Shown one piece after another: positions 1 to 7,257 of a stretch of DNA of 42,594 nt. Numbering within the stretch: the first letter of the stretch is position 1; every line of letters begins with the position of its first letter. The DNA is from an uncultured Bacteroidales bacterium (GTDB taxonomy: Bacteria > Bacteroidota > Bacteroidia > Bacteroidales > Muribaculaceae): contig CACYVC010000021.1 in NCBI GenBank assembly GCA_902777835.1, forward strand, positions 1 through 42,594, read 5' to 3'. The notes under the pieces were generated by a model that was not told the origin of the DNA, did not search any database, and was given only the letters and a program-made list of their open reading frames with translations. Made by a program: the position numbers and the translations under genes.

Positions 1-62
1 TTAATGACGTCATTTGACCCACAATAAAAGCATTTTTTGCATCATATTGATAATAAATGCTG

Positions 63-70
63 CAAAGATA
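63..70 (-). promoter_or_regulatory. Possible Bacteroidetes -7 promoter element
   Basis: On the minus strand this reads TATCTTTG, a match to the Bacteroidetes TAnnTTTG -7 element. It would drive transcription towards position 1 and out of the window. No TTTG is seen 19-21 bp upstream, so the call is weak. Nothing else is recognised in positions 1-145. Confidence 0.4.
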
Positions 71-145
71 AGGATTGATCGGCTTTCTCAGAGATTTCAC
101 CACGCAAAATGACCAATAAGCCTTCTTTTGCTCTCCAAAACAGAC

Positions 146-190
146 AAAAAAAGCGGTTAATAAACGACCTAACTGTCTGTTTACTAACCG
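146..190 (-). terminator. Terminator of tRNA-Pro
   Basis: Arms at 154-165 and 179-190 form a 12-bp stem on the minus-strand RNA with one G-U pair. A run of seven T (146-152 read on the minus strand) follows directly. It lies just downstream of the tRNA. Confidence 0.75.
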
Positions 191-203
191 TTTCTTTGTT
201 TCG

Positions 204-278
204 TCGGGATGACTAGATTCGAACTAGCGACCCCACGCCCCCCAGACGCGTACTCTAACCGGACTGAGCTACATCCCG
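204..278 (-). tRNA. tRNA-Pro (anticodon GGG)
   Basis: The minus strand folds as a complete cloverleaf. The acceptor stem is CGGGATG/CATCCCG, the D stem GCTC/GAGT, the anticodon stem CGCGT/GCGTG with loop CTGGGGG (anticodon GGG), and the T arm CTAG/CTAG carries the TTCGAAT loop. The discriminator base is A at 204. The CCA end is not encoded, since CGA follows. The gene has its own upstream promoter and downstream terminator, so it appears monocistronic. Confidence 0.95.
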
Positions 279-335
279 AACATGCATTTTCGAAAAAAGC
301 ATTACCACAAGGTGGTGTTTTTTCGAAAAGCGATG

Positions 336-343
336 CAAAATTA
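336..343 (-). promoter_or_regulatory. Promoter of tRNA-Pro
   Basis: The minus strand reads TTTG (364-367), exactly 20 nt, then TAATTTTG (336-343). This is the full Bacteroidetes -33/-7 arrangement. The predicted start leaves a leader of about 50 nt before the tRNA, and the hairpin at 291-325 lies in that leader. Confidence 0.75.
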
Positions 344-461
344 CTGCTTTGGTTTGAATTGTGCAAACTTTTTCTGATTTTTTTCTTTTTCTATGCTAAT
401 TTTCTTTCAAATTTCGCTGGTTTGTAGCGCGTGGGGTGTGATCTTGCGGCAATGTGGTGAC

Positions 462-488
462 AAAAAAGTGGCGGTATTTGCCGCCACT
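462..488 (-). terminator. Terminator of the DUF4332 gene
   Basis: An 8-bp perfect stem (467-474 with 481-488) has a 6-nt loop and is followed on the minus strand by TTTTTT. It sits about 25 nt past the stop codon of the DUF4332 gene. Confidence 0.85.
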
Positions 489-512
489 TAGCAGTTTTCT
501 TACAGTAAAAGA

Positions 513-920
513 TTAATACTCCATCATTGGAGGAAGCTCTTTGGCTTGGGCTACCATCTTCTCCACCTCAACGAGTGCAGGCACACGGTTTACGAGGTTT
601 TTGGCGGCATTCACTTCTTCGAGTTTTGGCTGCAGGTTGGCAGGCACACGATTGCGAAGCTCTTTCACTGTGTCAACTCCAGCTGCCTCGAGGAGTTCGC
701 TGAATTGTGGTCCTACGCCTTTGATGCGCATCAGGTCGGCATGATTAGTCCACTTGAGGATTAGTTTGCCGCTGATGCCAGTTGCTTCTTCGAGCGCTTT
801 GCGACCAGCGGGTTTCGCGCATTTCTCGAGCAGCGCGTCGGTGTCTTTGATGCCTGCTTCAATCAATTTGGGAGCATATACTTCGCCCACACCCTCAATG
901 TCGATAATCTTGTAAGTCAT
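513..920 (-). CDS. DUF4332 domain protein (helix-hairpin-helix type)
   Basis: A 135-residue soluble protein beginning MTYKIIDIEGVG. It carries two helix-hairpin-helix-like segments: IEGVGEVYAPKLIEAGI near residues 6-22, and IKGVGPQFSELLEAAGV in the middle. The arrangement fits the DUF4332 family, whose members resemble DNA-binding HhH modules, but the biological role is unknown. An in-frame start exists at 974, but that region holds the promoter element TATATTTG at 972-979. The ATG at 920 is therefore preferred, giving a leader of about 45 nt. It is a single-gene unit with a terminator at 462-488. DNA binding is an inference from the HhH pattern only. Confidence 0.85.
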   Translation of the reverse strand: MTYKIIDIEGVGEVYAPKLIEAGIKDTDALLEKCAKPAGRKALEEATGISGKLILKWTNHADLMRIKGVGPQFSELLEAAGVDTVKELRNRVPANLQPKLEEVNAAKNLVNRVPALVEVEKMVAQAKELPPMMEY

Positions 921-971
921 AAAAAATAGAAAGTTTAAATAGTTAATAAATAATTGATGAGTAATTTGTGG

Positions 972-979
972 CAAATATA
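972..979 (-). promoter_or_regulatory. Promoter of the DUF4332 gene
   Basis: The minus strand reads TTG, 20 nt, then TATATTTG, matching the Bacteroidetes -33/-7 pattern. It supports the ATG at 920 as the true start of the gene. Confidence 0.65.
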
Positions 980-1170
980 GGCATTATTATTCCAAAATGC
1001 AAGCGTTTTATGGTTTTTTTTGAGAGATTAAAGCACTGTGATGTGTTATGCATCATCTTTGTCTTAAGAAAATGACTTAAGATATTAGATATTTTCAGTT
1101 AACCAAAAATCGGAGAGTAGTCATCGGCGCCTTGTTACAACCCCTCAAAACATGTTAATCTTATAAAAAT

Positions 1171-1195
1171 GGCCGAGTTTTCTCAGCCTTTTTTT
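1171..1195 (+). terminator. Terminator-like hairpin without an obvious upstream gene
   Basis: GGCCGAG and CTCAGCC pair over 7 bp with one C-A mismatch across a TTTT loop, followed by a run of T. It reads on the plus strand just before the parB promoter. There is no plus-strand protein gene upstream, so it may end a small RNA or read-through, or be chance. Confidence 0.35.
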
Positions 1196-1196
1196 G

Positions 1197-1204
1197 TAAC
1201 TTTG
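1197..1204 (+). promoter_or_regulatory. Promoter of the parB operon
   Basis: TAACTTTG is a perfect TAnnTTTG element about 75 nt upstream of the parB start codon. No clear -33 TTTG is visible. It suggests that parB is transcribed independently of any parA. Confidence 0.65.
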
Positions 1205-1279
1205 CAAGCTAAAATAAATTTTGTGGTGTCGTGATTCCAAACATTATACATTCACCACACATAAAGTACTCAATAGTAT

Positions 1280-2170
1280 ATGAAACGAAACGCATTAGGA
1301 CGCGGACTTGACTCACTCATATCAATGGACTCGATGGACGAGATACAACTTAGTGGCTCGTCGGCAATCAACGATATCCCAATTGGTGACATTGAGCCCA
1401 ATCCTGACCAACCAAGAACCTCGTTTGACAAAGAGGCGCTCAATGAGCTGGCTGCATCGATTAAAGAGCTGGGAATTATCCAGCCACTCACCTTGCGCCA
1501 GCTTGACAACGGCAAATACCAGATAATCTCGGGCGAGAGACGCTACCGCGCTGCAAAAATCGCCAAGCTCACCAGCGTGCCAGCTTACATACGCGATGCC
1601 AACGACACCGAGCTCACCGAGATGGCTCTCATCGAGAACATTCAGCGCGAGGACCTCAACGCCATTGAGATTGCCCTCACCTTCCGCAAACTCATAGACC
1701 AATACAAACTCACTCAGGAGCGCCTGAGCGAGCGCATAGGCAAGAAGCGCACTACGATTGCCAACTTCCTGCGTCTGCTCAACCTCCCGGCAGAGATACA
1801 ACTTGGCCTACGCGACAAGAAACTCGACATGGGCCACGCCCGAGCAATTCTCTCGGTAGCCGATCCTGCGTTGCAGTTAAAATTATATAACGAGACACTT
1901 AAAAAAGGTTTATCAGTTCGACAAGTTGAGCAGCTGGCAAAGCATTATCAGGAAATCATTAAAAAAGGTGAACAACCACAAGAAGATACTGCTAAGCGCC
2001 ACAACACCGCCGATTTCGACATCCTCACCAACCATCTGTCTAAGGCATTTGGCGTGCCAGTAAAGATGGCATGCGATGCCAATGGTAAAGGAAAAATAAC
2101 ATTTGCCTTCAACAGCGATGATGAACTTGACAGAATTATTAGTATCTTTGACCGCTTAAAAGAAAAATAA
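1280..2170 (+). CDS. parB: Chromosome-partitioning protein ParB
   Basis: 296 residues. The N-terminal box MKRNALGRGLDSLIS is the usual ParB start, the segment that contacts ParA in the family. The ParB/Srx CTPase region follows: IEPNPDQPRTSFD, then IIQPLTLRQ and the signature ISGERRYRAAK near residue 90, then ALIENIQREDLNAIE. A helix-turn-helix follows (LTQERLSERIGKKRTTIANFLRLLNLP). The C-terminus is a short dimerisation domain. ParB binds parS and spreads along DNA to load SMC and support origin segregation. No parA gene precedes it; it has its own promoter and leads an operon with a DUF5683 protein and a lytic transglycosylase. Confidence 0.95.
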   Translation: MKRNALGRGLDSLISMDSMDEIQLSGSSAINDIPIGDIEPNPDQPRTSFDKEALNELAASIKELGIIQPLTLRQLDNGKYQIISGERRYRAAKIAKLTSVPAYIRDANDTELTEMALIENIQREDLNAIEIALTFRKLIDQYKLTQERLSERIGKKRTTIANFLRLLNLPAEIQLGLRDKKLDMGHARAILSVADPALQLKLYNETLKKGLSVRQVEQLAKHYQEIIKKGEQPQEDTAKRHNTADFDILTNHLSKAFGVPVKMACDANGKGKITFAFNSDDELDRIISIFDRLKEK

Positions 2171-2176
2171 CCATAC

Positions 2177-2229
2177 GTGCGATGCACACGGCGCCTTCGG
2201 TTTATGCAGGAAGCCTAAGTGCAACGCAC
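2177..2229 (+). repeat. Intercistronic hairpin between parB and the DUF5683 gene
   Basis: Arms at 2177-2187 (GTGCGATGCAC) and 2219-2229 (GTGCAACGCAC) pair over 11 positions with a single A-A mismatch. The 31-nt loop can form an inner CTTC/GAAG stem. There is no T run after it, so it is not a classical terminator. It may be an RNA processing or stability element. Confidence 0.5.
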
Positions 2230-2282
2230 CCTTGAGTTTTGATGTGATACAACACGGCCACATATCAAATCTTTCGTCACGC

Positions 2283-2936
2283 ATGGCACTGCTGCTCGTG
2301 TGTGCGGTTGTTGCCTGCACGGTTCACGCACAAAACCGCGAATTTAACCATGAGCGCGACACTATCGTGATGGCCGACAGCACAATGTTGCTCAGCGCCA
2401 AGCTTGACAAAGACGCGAAGCCCATTGTCAACGACAAACTCAAGTTTAACCCCAACCCTATGCGGGCGATGTGGCTTTCGGCACTGTGTCCTGGCGCAGG
2501 TCAGATCTACAACCGCCGCTACTGGAAGCTGCCCATCGTGATTGGTGCCTTTGTGGGACTCACCTATGGCACGTCGTGGAACAACCGCATGCTCAACGAC
2601 TACTCCAAAGCCTACCGTGACATCACCGACAACGACCCCAACACTCGCAGCTACATGGACTTTTATCCTCCCACTGTTAAGGAGAGCGACCTCGATAAGA
2701 ACTGGCTCACCAGCACACTCAAGAACCGCAAGGATTACTACCGCCGCTATCGCGACATATGCATAATTGGCATTGCCGCTGTGTATCTGCTAAACGTCAT
2801 TGATGCCTACGTCGATGCCTCGATGATGCACTTCGACGTGAGCGATGACCTATCGATGCAACTCCGACCGGCAGTTATCGAGAGTTCCATGTCACGCTTG
2901 CCATCGGTTGGGCTGGGATGCGCGTTCTCGTTTTAA
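2283..2936 (+). CDS. DUF5683 membrane protein
   Basis: 217 residues from the ATG at 2283, which opens a clear signal sequence (MALLLVCAVVACTVHAQ). An upstream TTG at 2232 in the same frame would add 17 residues without hydrophobic character and is rejected. The conserved core PNPMRAMWLSALCPGAGQIY followed by RRYWKLPIVIGAFVG is characteristic of DUF5683. Hydrophobic segments lie near residues 70-105 and 160-185, separated by a charged Tyr/Arg-rich stretch. Function is unknown. The gene sits between parB and the lytic transglycosylase in the same direction, an association familiar in Bacteroidales. Confidence 0.85.
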   Translation: MALLLVCAVVACTVHAQNREFNHERDTIVMADSTMLLSAKLDKDAKPIVNDKLKFNPNPMRAMWLSALCPGAGQIYNRRYWKLPIVIGAFVGLTYGTSWNNRMLNDYSKAYRDITDNDPNTRSYMDFYPPTVKESDLDKNWLTSTLKNRKDYYRRYRDICIIGIAAVYLLNVIDAYVDASMMHFDVSDDLSMQLRPAVIESSMSRLPSVGLGCAFSF

Positions 2937-2977
2937 TAACACACGAAATATCACAATAAGAAAACACAATATAAGTC

Positions 2978-5368
2978 ATGAAATATAAAGTTCTAATATT
3001 AACAGCAATTACGTTTGTAACAACGTGTTTTGGCGTTGAAGCCAAAAACATTCTCTCGCTCAAGGAGTCGATTACCGATAATGCCATTGTCTATCCTTCG
3101 AGCTTTGAGACCAACACAAAAGAGATGATGGAAAACTGGTATCTAAAGAACTATGCCATCATCGATGAGTCAAATATTGAAAACCGCGACTATGGACTGG
3201 TGAGCGACGCTGAGTACATCAGGCGATTAAAAGCTCTGCCCACCGATATAGAGATGCCATTTAACCAGATCGTGAAAAGCTATATCGAGCGATACGTCGT
3301 TAGAAGCCGCACTCTCGTGGCACAGATGTTAGGTATGTGTCCCTACTACATGCCCATCTTTGAGGAAGCCTTAGAGCGCCACCAGATGCCGCTTGAACTT
3401 AAGTATATTCCCATCATTGAGTCGGCACTCAACCCCAATGCCGTGTCTCCAGCAGGAGCAGGCGGACTGTGGCAATTCATGATTACTACAGCCAAGGGTG
3501 TGGGACTCACTGTTGACACTCAACTCGACGAGCGCCGCGACCCCTACAAGTCAAGCGAGAAAGCCGCCGTATATTTCAAGCAGCTCTACGACACCTATCA
3601 TGACTGGTCACTCGCTATCGCTGCCTATAACTGCGGTCCAGGCAATGTAAATAAGGCTATACGCCGTGCCGGCACCGACAACCCCGACTTCTGGGAGATT
3701 TACAACTACCTGCCACGTGAGACACGCGGTTATGTACCAGCATTCATAGCAGCCAACTATGTGATGAACTACTATCAAAAGCACAACATCAACCCTACCC
3801 TCACCAAGAAACCACTTATCATCGACACAGTGGCGGTGACCAAGCGCATACACCTAAACCAAATATCTGACGTGCTCAACATACCTCTTGATGAGATTAA
3901 AATCCTCAACCCCCAATATCGTGCAGGTGTCATCAATGGTTCTCAAGCTAGACCTCTCACACTCGCACTGCCTTCACAACAAATCTACAGCTACATCATG
4001 GCTGAGGACAGAATAGAGAACTACCAGAAGAGCGTTTACGCTCAAAGAGGTGAAGTGAAACCCGGTGATGTAAGACAGATTGTTGGCGAAGAAGAGGTTG
4101 CTGACAAATATATCTACCACACTGTGACCGACGGCGAAGACTTTATAGAAATTGCCGACCGCTATGGCATGGAATATGATGCTCTCAAAGAACTCAATCA
4201 GCTCACATCTACCACCCTGCATCCTGGACAGGTGCTGCAAGTGATTAACATGAACTCTGTCATCGAAGAGACAGTGATGGGCAACACCTATGCCAATAAC
4301 GGCAATCAAGAATTAGTTGCCGAGAACACCAACAGAGGCAATAGCAGCTATAATAACAATAGTGGCTACAGCAGTAACTATAACGATGACTACAACAGTA
4401 GTTACAACAACAGTTACAACAATAGCAACAGCGGCCGAAACAACAATAACAGTAGCAACAATAACAGCAGCAACCGAAACAACGGCAACAACTACAACAA
4501 CAATAACAGCAGCAACAACTACAACAACAATAACGGCAACCACAACAACGGAAACAACGTTAGTGGCCGTGACAACAGGCCAGTGCCTCCAAAACCCGAT
4601 CAGTCGAAGACACAACCTAAGAATGTCGTTCCTGAGAAGCAGAATACCGCTCCTAAAAACAACAACAATACAGCAAAGAACGACAACAAAAACAACAAGA
4701 ACAACACTCCCAAGAACGATAACAAGAACAATAACACTGCCAAGAACGATAACAAAGGCAACACTAAAAACGACAACAAGAACAATACTACCGCCAAAAA
4801 CGACAAGAACAAGAACAACACTGCCAAAAACGACAAGAAAAAGAATGAGGAAAAGAAACCTCAACCAGCTCCTAAGCACAAGGTGAAAGAAGGTGACAAC
4901 CTCACCAAAATAGCCAATCAGCATGGCGTTTCACCCGAAGACCTGCGCGCTGCCAACAATATCAACGGCGACCATATCGAGATAGGACAAAACCTCACTA
5001 TCCCCGAAAAAGGATATGCCAAGAAGCACCCTCAACCCAAACAGCAAACTAAGGAGCAGCCTAAGGAGCAGCCTAAGGAGCAGCCCAAGAATCAAGGCAA
5101 GCAGCATGGCAAACAGCATACTCAAACCAAAGATCAGGATAAGCAGCACACTCAAGCTAAAGATCAAGGTAAAAGCAAAAACAATGCTACTACTAACCAC
5201 AAAGACAATAAGGGCAAAGACAATAACAACACAACAAATCAGAAGAGCAATAAGGGCAAGAACAAGGACAACAACACAACTGCCCAGCCTAACAACAAAG
5301 GCAAAAACAACAACTCTACTACGCAACAAAACAACAAGGGCAGCAATAAGGCAGGAAAGAAGAAATAA
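2978..5368 (+). CDS. Membrane-bound lytic murein transglycosylase D-like protein with LysM domains
   Basis: 796 residues with an N-terminal signal sequence. The SLT/goose-lysozyme-like domain spans about residues 110-270. The catalytic glutamate is Glu148 in PIIESALNP, followed by the motifs GAGGLWQFM and AIAAYNCGPGNVNKAI. This class cleaves the MurNAc-GlcNAc bond of peptidoglycan to leave 1,6-anhydroMurNAc. One LysM repeat lies at about 380-422 and a second at about 634-678. Between them is a long Asn/Ser/Tyr-rich, then Asn/Lys-rich low-complexity linker, and after the second LysM a Lys/Gln/Asn-rich tail. It is the last gene of the parB operon. The low-complexity content is much greater than in classic MltD. 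Confidence 0.93.
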   Translation: MKYKVLILTAITFVTTCFGVEAKNILSLKESITDNAIVYPSSFETNTKEMMENWYLKNYAIIDESNIENRDYGLVSDAEYIRRLKALPTDIEMPFNQIVKSYIERYVVRSRTLVAQMLGMCPYYMPIFEEALERHQMPLELKYIPIIESALNPNAVSPAGAGGLWQFMITTAKGVGLTVDTQLDERRDPYKSSEKAAVYFKQLYDTYHDWSLAIAAYNCGPGNVNKAIRRAGTDNPDFWEIYNYLPRETRGYVPAFIAANYVMNYYQKHNINPTLTKKPLIIDTVAVTKRIHLNQISDVLNIPLDEIKILNPQYRAGVINGSQARPLTLALPSQQIYSYIMAEDRIENYQKSVYAQRGEVKPGDVRQIVGEEEVADKYIYHTVTDGEDFIEIADRYGMEYDALKELNQLTSTTLHPGQVLQVINMNSVIEETVMGNTYANNGNQELVAENTNRGNSSYNNNSGYSSNYNDDYNSSYNNSYNNSNSGRNNNNSSNNNSSNRNNGNNYNNNNSSNNYNNNNGNHNNGNNVSGRDNRPVPPKPDQSKTQPKNVVPEKQNTAPKNNNNTAKNDNKNNKNNTPKNDNKNNNTAKNDNKGNTKNDNKNNTTAKNDKNKNNTAKNDKKKNEEKKPQPAPKHKVKEGDNLTKIANQHGVSPEDLRAANNINGDHIEIGQNLTIPEKGYAKKHPQPKQQTKEQPKEQPKEQPKNQGKQHGKQHTQTKDQDKQHTQAKDQGKSKNNATTNHKDNKGKDNNNTTNQKSNKGKNKDNNTTAQPNNKGKNNNSTTQQNNKGSNKAGKKK

Positions 5369-5392
5369 CTACAACTTCTTACCTACAAAAAC

Positions 5393-5426
5393 AGAAGCGA
5401 GATGGCGTCAATGTCATCTCGCTTTT
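5393..5426. terminator. Bidirectional terminator between mltD-like gene and vsr
   Basis: A 10-bp perfect stem (AAGCGAGATG at 5395-5404, CATCTCGCTT at 5415-5424) ends in TTTT on the plus strand. On the minus strand it is followed by CTGTTTTTG. The flanking genes converge here, so it probably serves both. Confidence 0.8.
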
Positions 5427-5452
5427 AATTTGGGAAGCGATAGCAATAACAG

Positions 5453-5959
5453 CTATTTCCCATATTCCTTTTGTGGCTCAGCGGCAAGGGTGATGGACTC
5501 GTCTTCGGAAGGATATAGTTTAGCGCCATTGGTCTCTAGGAAAATCTGACTCAAACGACGGCTCAAAGCCAGTAGCGTGGCACTACGATTCTCCTTGCTT
5601 AGCTGGCATTCCCACACTACCAGCACATACCAGCCCATCTTGTGCAACAGGCGATAGTTGCGCTCATCGCGCTCACGATTGCGGCGGAATTTCGCTGTCC
5701 AAAAGTCAACATTGGTCAATGGCACACGATACTTGTCGCATCCCTCATGAGCATGCCAAAAACAGCCATTCACAAAAATCACTGTGCTGAGTTTAGTTAG
5801 CACAATATCGGGGCGACCAGGCAACTGCTTTACGTTAAGACGATAGCGGTAGCCCTGTCGCCACAACCAGCGGCGAACTATCATCTCGGGCTCCGTATCG
5901 CGGCTGCGGATGTGGCTCATGCAGCGATGACGCTGCTCGGGGGTCATTTTGTCGGACAT
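5453..5959 (-). CDS. vsr: Very short patch repair endonuclease Vsr
   Basis: 168 residues. The family residues fall almost exactly at the E. coli Vsr positions. The catalytic Asp51 lies in LPGRPDIVL, and FVNGCFWHAHEGC carries Cys66, His69, His71 and Cys74, with Cys118 in VVWECQLSK as a further likely zinc ligand. The N-terminal RSRDTEPE and the motif FWTAKFRRNRERD also match. Vsr nicks 5' of the T in T:G mismatches made by deamination of 5-methylcytosine and is normally paired with a Dcm-type cytosine methyltransferase. None lies in this window. The start is 49 nt downstream of an OmpH/Skp gene in the same direction, so the two may be cotranscribed. Confidence 0.95.
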   Translation of the reverse strand: MSDKMTPEQRHRCMSHIRSRDTEPEMIVRRWLWRQGYRYRLNVKQLPGRPDIVLTKLSTVIFVNGCFWHAHEGCDKYRVPLTNVDFWTAKFRRNRERDERNYRLLHKMGWYVLVVWECQLSKENRSATLLALSRRLSQIFLETNGAKLYPSEDESITLAAEPQKEYGK

Positions 5960-6008
5960 TTCTCCAGTAACGGAAAGGAAGTTAACGCCACTCCCCTACT
6001 CAATGTTT

Positions 6009-6515
6009 TCAATCAACACCTAACGCCTTTTTCACCTGACTTGTGAGGTCGATGGCACCAACGCCAGTATAAACCACTGGACTTTTCGACACATCTATTA
6101 TATATGTGTAATGACCTGCATCGCCCACCTCTTTGATAGCAGCATCAATCTTGGCATAAATTGGTGCTTCTAGTTCCTGCTTCATAGTGGTTAACGAGGC
6201 TTGACTCTTGGCAAGAAACGCCTCTATAGCGCTGTTGCTTTCTTGTATCTCTCGCACTCGGCGGTCACGAATAGTGGCAGGGGTGTCACCAGCAAGACCT
6301 TGATAAGCGGCATACTTATCGTTAAACTCCTGCTGCATCATCTCATACTCTGCTTTATATTGCTGCGACGCCTTCTCGAGTTGTTCACTTGCCCGCTGAC
6401 TCTCGGGCATAGCGTCAAACACACTCTGCACATCGACCATAGCAATCTTCATCTGCGCCATCACCGCAAGTGGCAACACCACCAGCACAAGCGTCAATAA
6501 TCGTTTAATATTCAT
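6009..6515 (-). CDS. OmpH/Skp-family periplasmic chaperone (third paralogue)
   Basis: 168 residues: signal peptide ending AVMAQ, then MKIAMVDVQSVFDAMPESQ, the usual OmpH opening with the short beta strand. A long charged alpha-helical region (about 45-110) forms the coiled-coil prong of Skp trimers, and a C-terminal strand region includes IIDVSKSPVVYTG. The family holds unfolded outer-membrane proteins in the periplasm for delivery to BamA. Unlike the two paralogues next to bamA, this copy is cut off by a strong terminator at 6587-6624 and has its own promoter at 6547-6554. That suggests independent regulation. It precedes vsr. Confidence 0.88.
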   Translation of the reverse strand: MNIKRLLTLVLVVLPLAVMAQMKIAMVDVQSVFDAMPESQRASEQLEKASQQYKAEYEMMQQEFNDKYAAYQGLAGDTPATIRDRRVREIQESNSAIEAFLAKSQASLTTMKQELEAPIYAKIDAAIKEVGDAGHYTYIIDVSKSPVVYTGVGAIDLTSQVKKALGVD

Positions 6516-6546
6516 CGCTGTATCATTTAAATTGATTTCACTACCG

Positions 6547-6554
6547 CAAAGATA
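6547..6554 (-). promoter_or_regulatory. Promoter of the third OmpH/Skp gene
   Basis: The minus strand reads TATCTTTG, a perfect -7 element 32 nt upstream of the start codon. It lies directly after the terminator of the bamA operon. Confidence 0.7.
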
Positions 6555-6586
6555 ACACTTTTCTGCGTGTTTTTACTTTTTCACCA

Positions 6587-6624
6587 CAAAAAAATGGCCT
6601 GCAGCGACAATCACTACAGGCCAT
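6587..6624 (-). terminator. Strong terminator at the end of the bamA operon
   Basis: On the minus strand the stem ATGGCCTGTAGTG/CGCTGCAGGCCAT pairs over 13 bp with two G-U pairs and a 5-nt loop, followed by TTTTTTT. It separates the second and third OmpH/Skp genes. Confidence 0.9.
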
Positions 6625-6644
6625 ACTCTAAATTATCAATAAGC

Positions 6645-7148
6645 TTATTTAATATTCAACTTAGCTTTAACCTTGGCAGATACATCCTCGATGTTGTTGC
6701 CTCTGTAGAGCAGAGTCGCAGAGTCTAGAATGCCGGCATAGCCACCTTCGGCACCAACTGCCTGAATAGCATTCATCAACTTTTGCTGGATAGGAGCCAG
6801 CAGAGTTTCTTGTTGTTGCTGCATATCTTTCTCAGCTGTCTGCCTGAAGTTGTCATAACGAGTCTTCAGATCCTCAAACTCCTTCTGCTTAGCCTCGAGT
6901 TGAGCTTCGCTAGCCTTGTTCTTGGCCAGTTCCTCATATTCATTAAGTTTCTTTTGCAACTCATCTTCGAGAGGTTTAGCCTGGGCTGCATATTTCTCTT
7001 GAACACCCTTCAGTGTGTTGTTGGCAGTAGCCACCTCGGGCATCACATTAAAAATTTCCATTGGATTTACAGCTCCAAACTTCAAAGTCTGTGCACTCAG
7101 GCACATAGGGGCAGCCACGAGGACTGCGAGTAAAAATTTCTTAAACAT
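6645..7148 (-). CDS. skp: OmpH/Skp-family periplasmic chaperone (second paralogue)
   Basis: 167 residues from the ATG at 7148; the two preceding codons (TTG ATT) are not needed. The signal peptide MFKKFLLAVLVAAPMCLSAQ is followed by LKFGAVNPMEIFNVMPEV, a long Glu/Lys/Gln-rich helical segment and a C-terminal strand region. The architecture is that of Skp, a periplasmic trimeric chaperone for unfolded outer-membrane proteins. It lies 109 nt downstream of the first paralogue, with a heptamer array (7188-7257) between them, and is the last gene before the operon terminator. Sequence similarity to its neighbour is limited, so the duplication appears old. Confidence 0.88.
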   Translation of the reverse strand: MFKKFLLAVLVAAPMCLSAQTLKFGAVNPMEIFNVMPEVATANNTLKGVQEKYAAQAKPLEDELQKKLNEYEELAKNKASEAQLEAKQKEFEDLKTRYDNFRQTAEKDMQQQQETLLAPIQQKLMNAIQAVGAEGGYAGILDSATLLYRGNNIEDVSAKVKAKLNIK

Positions 7149-7187
7149 AATCAATTAATTGGTTATTTATAAAAATATAGTTTTGAA

Positions 7188-7257
7188 TTGTCAGTTATCA
7201 GTTGTCAGTTATCAGTTGTCAGTTATCAGTCGAAACCTAACACTTAAAACTCATCAC
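7188..7257 (-). repeat. Heptamer array A (10 units)
   Basis: Starting at the base after the stop codon of the first OmpH/Skp gene, the minus strand reads ten consecutive 7-nt units: GTGATGA, GTTTTAA, GTGTTAG, GTTTCGA, then CTGATAA and CTGACAA alternating three times. The AACTGAT/AACTGAC phase shows the AACT core shared with the other arrays of this window. Confidence 0.85.

Larger units (their letters stand above)
921..1279. other. Intergenic region, 359 nt, between divergent genes
   Basis: It holds the DUF4332 promoter (972-979), a TCTTAAG/CTTAAGA inverted repeat (1062-1082), a terminator-like hairpin on the plus strand (1171-1195) and the parB promoter (1197-1204). No protein-coding gene is seen. 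No parA gene and no recognisable parS palindrome are present. Confidence 0.7.

Noticed and set aside
11-13. Possible start codon of a minus-strand gene leaving the window at position 1
   Set aside because: Only four codons are visible, so nothing can be said about it.
209-427. Small plus-strand open frame over the tRNA-Pro gene
   Set aside because: It overlaps the cloverleaf on the other strand and has no recognisable features or promoter.
4313-4924. Antisense hydrophobic open frame opposite the Asn-rich part of the lytic transglycosylase
   Set aside because: It is a by-product of AAC/AAT repeats, which read as Val/Ile codons on the other strand; it has no promoter or domain.
1280-5368. parS sites near parB
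   Set aside because: No TGTTTCACGTGAAACA-like palindrome was found; CACGTG-containing stretches inside genes do not match in the flanks.
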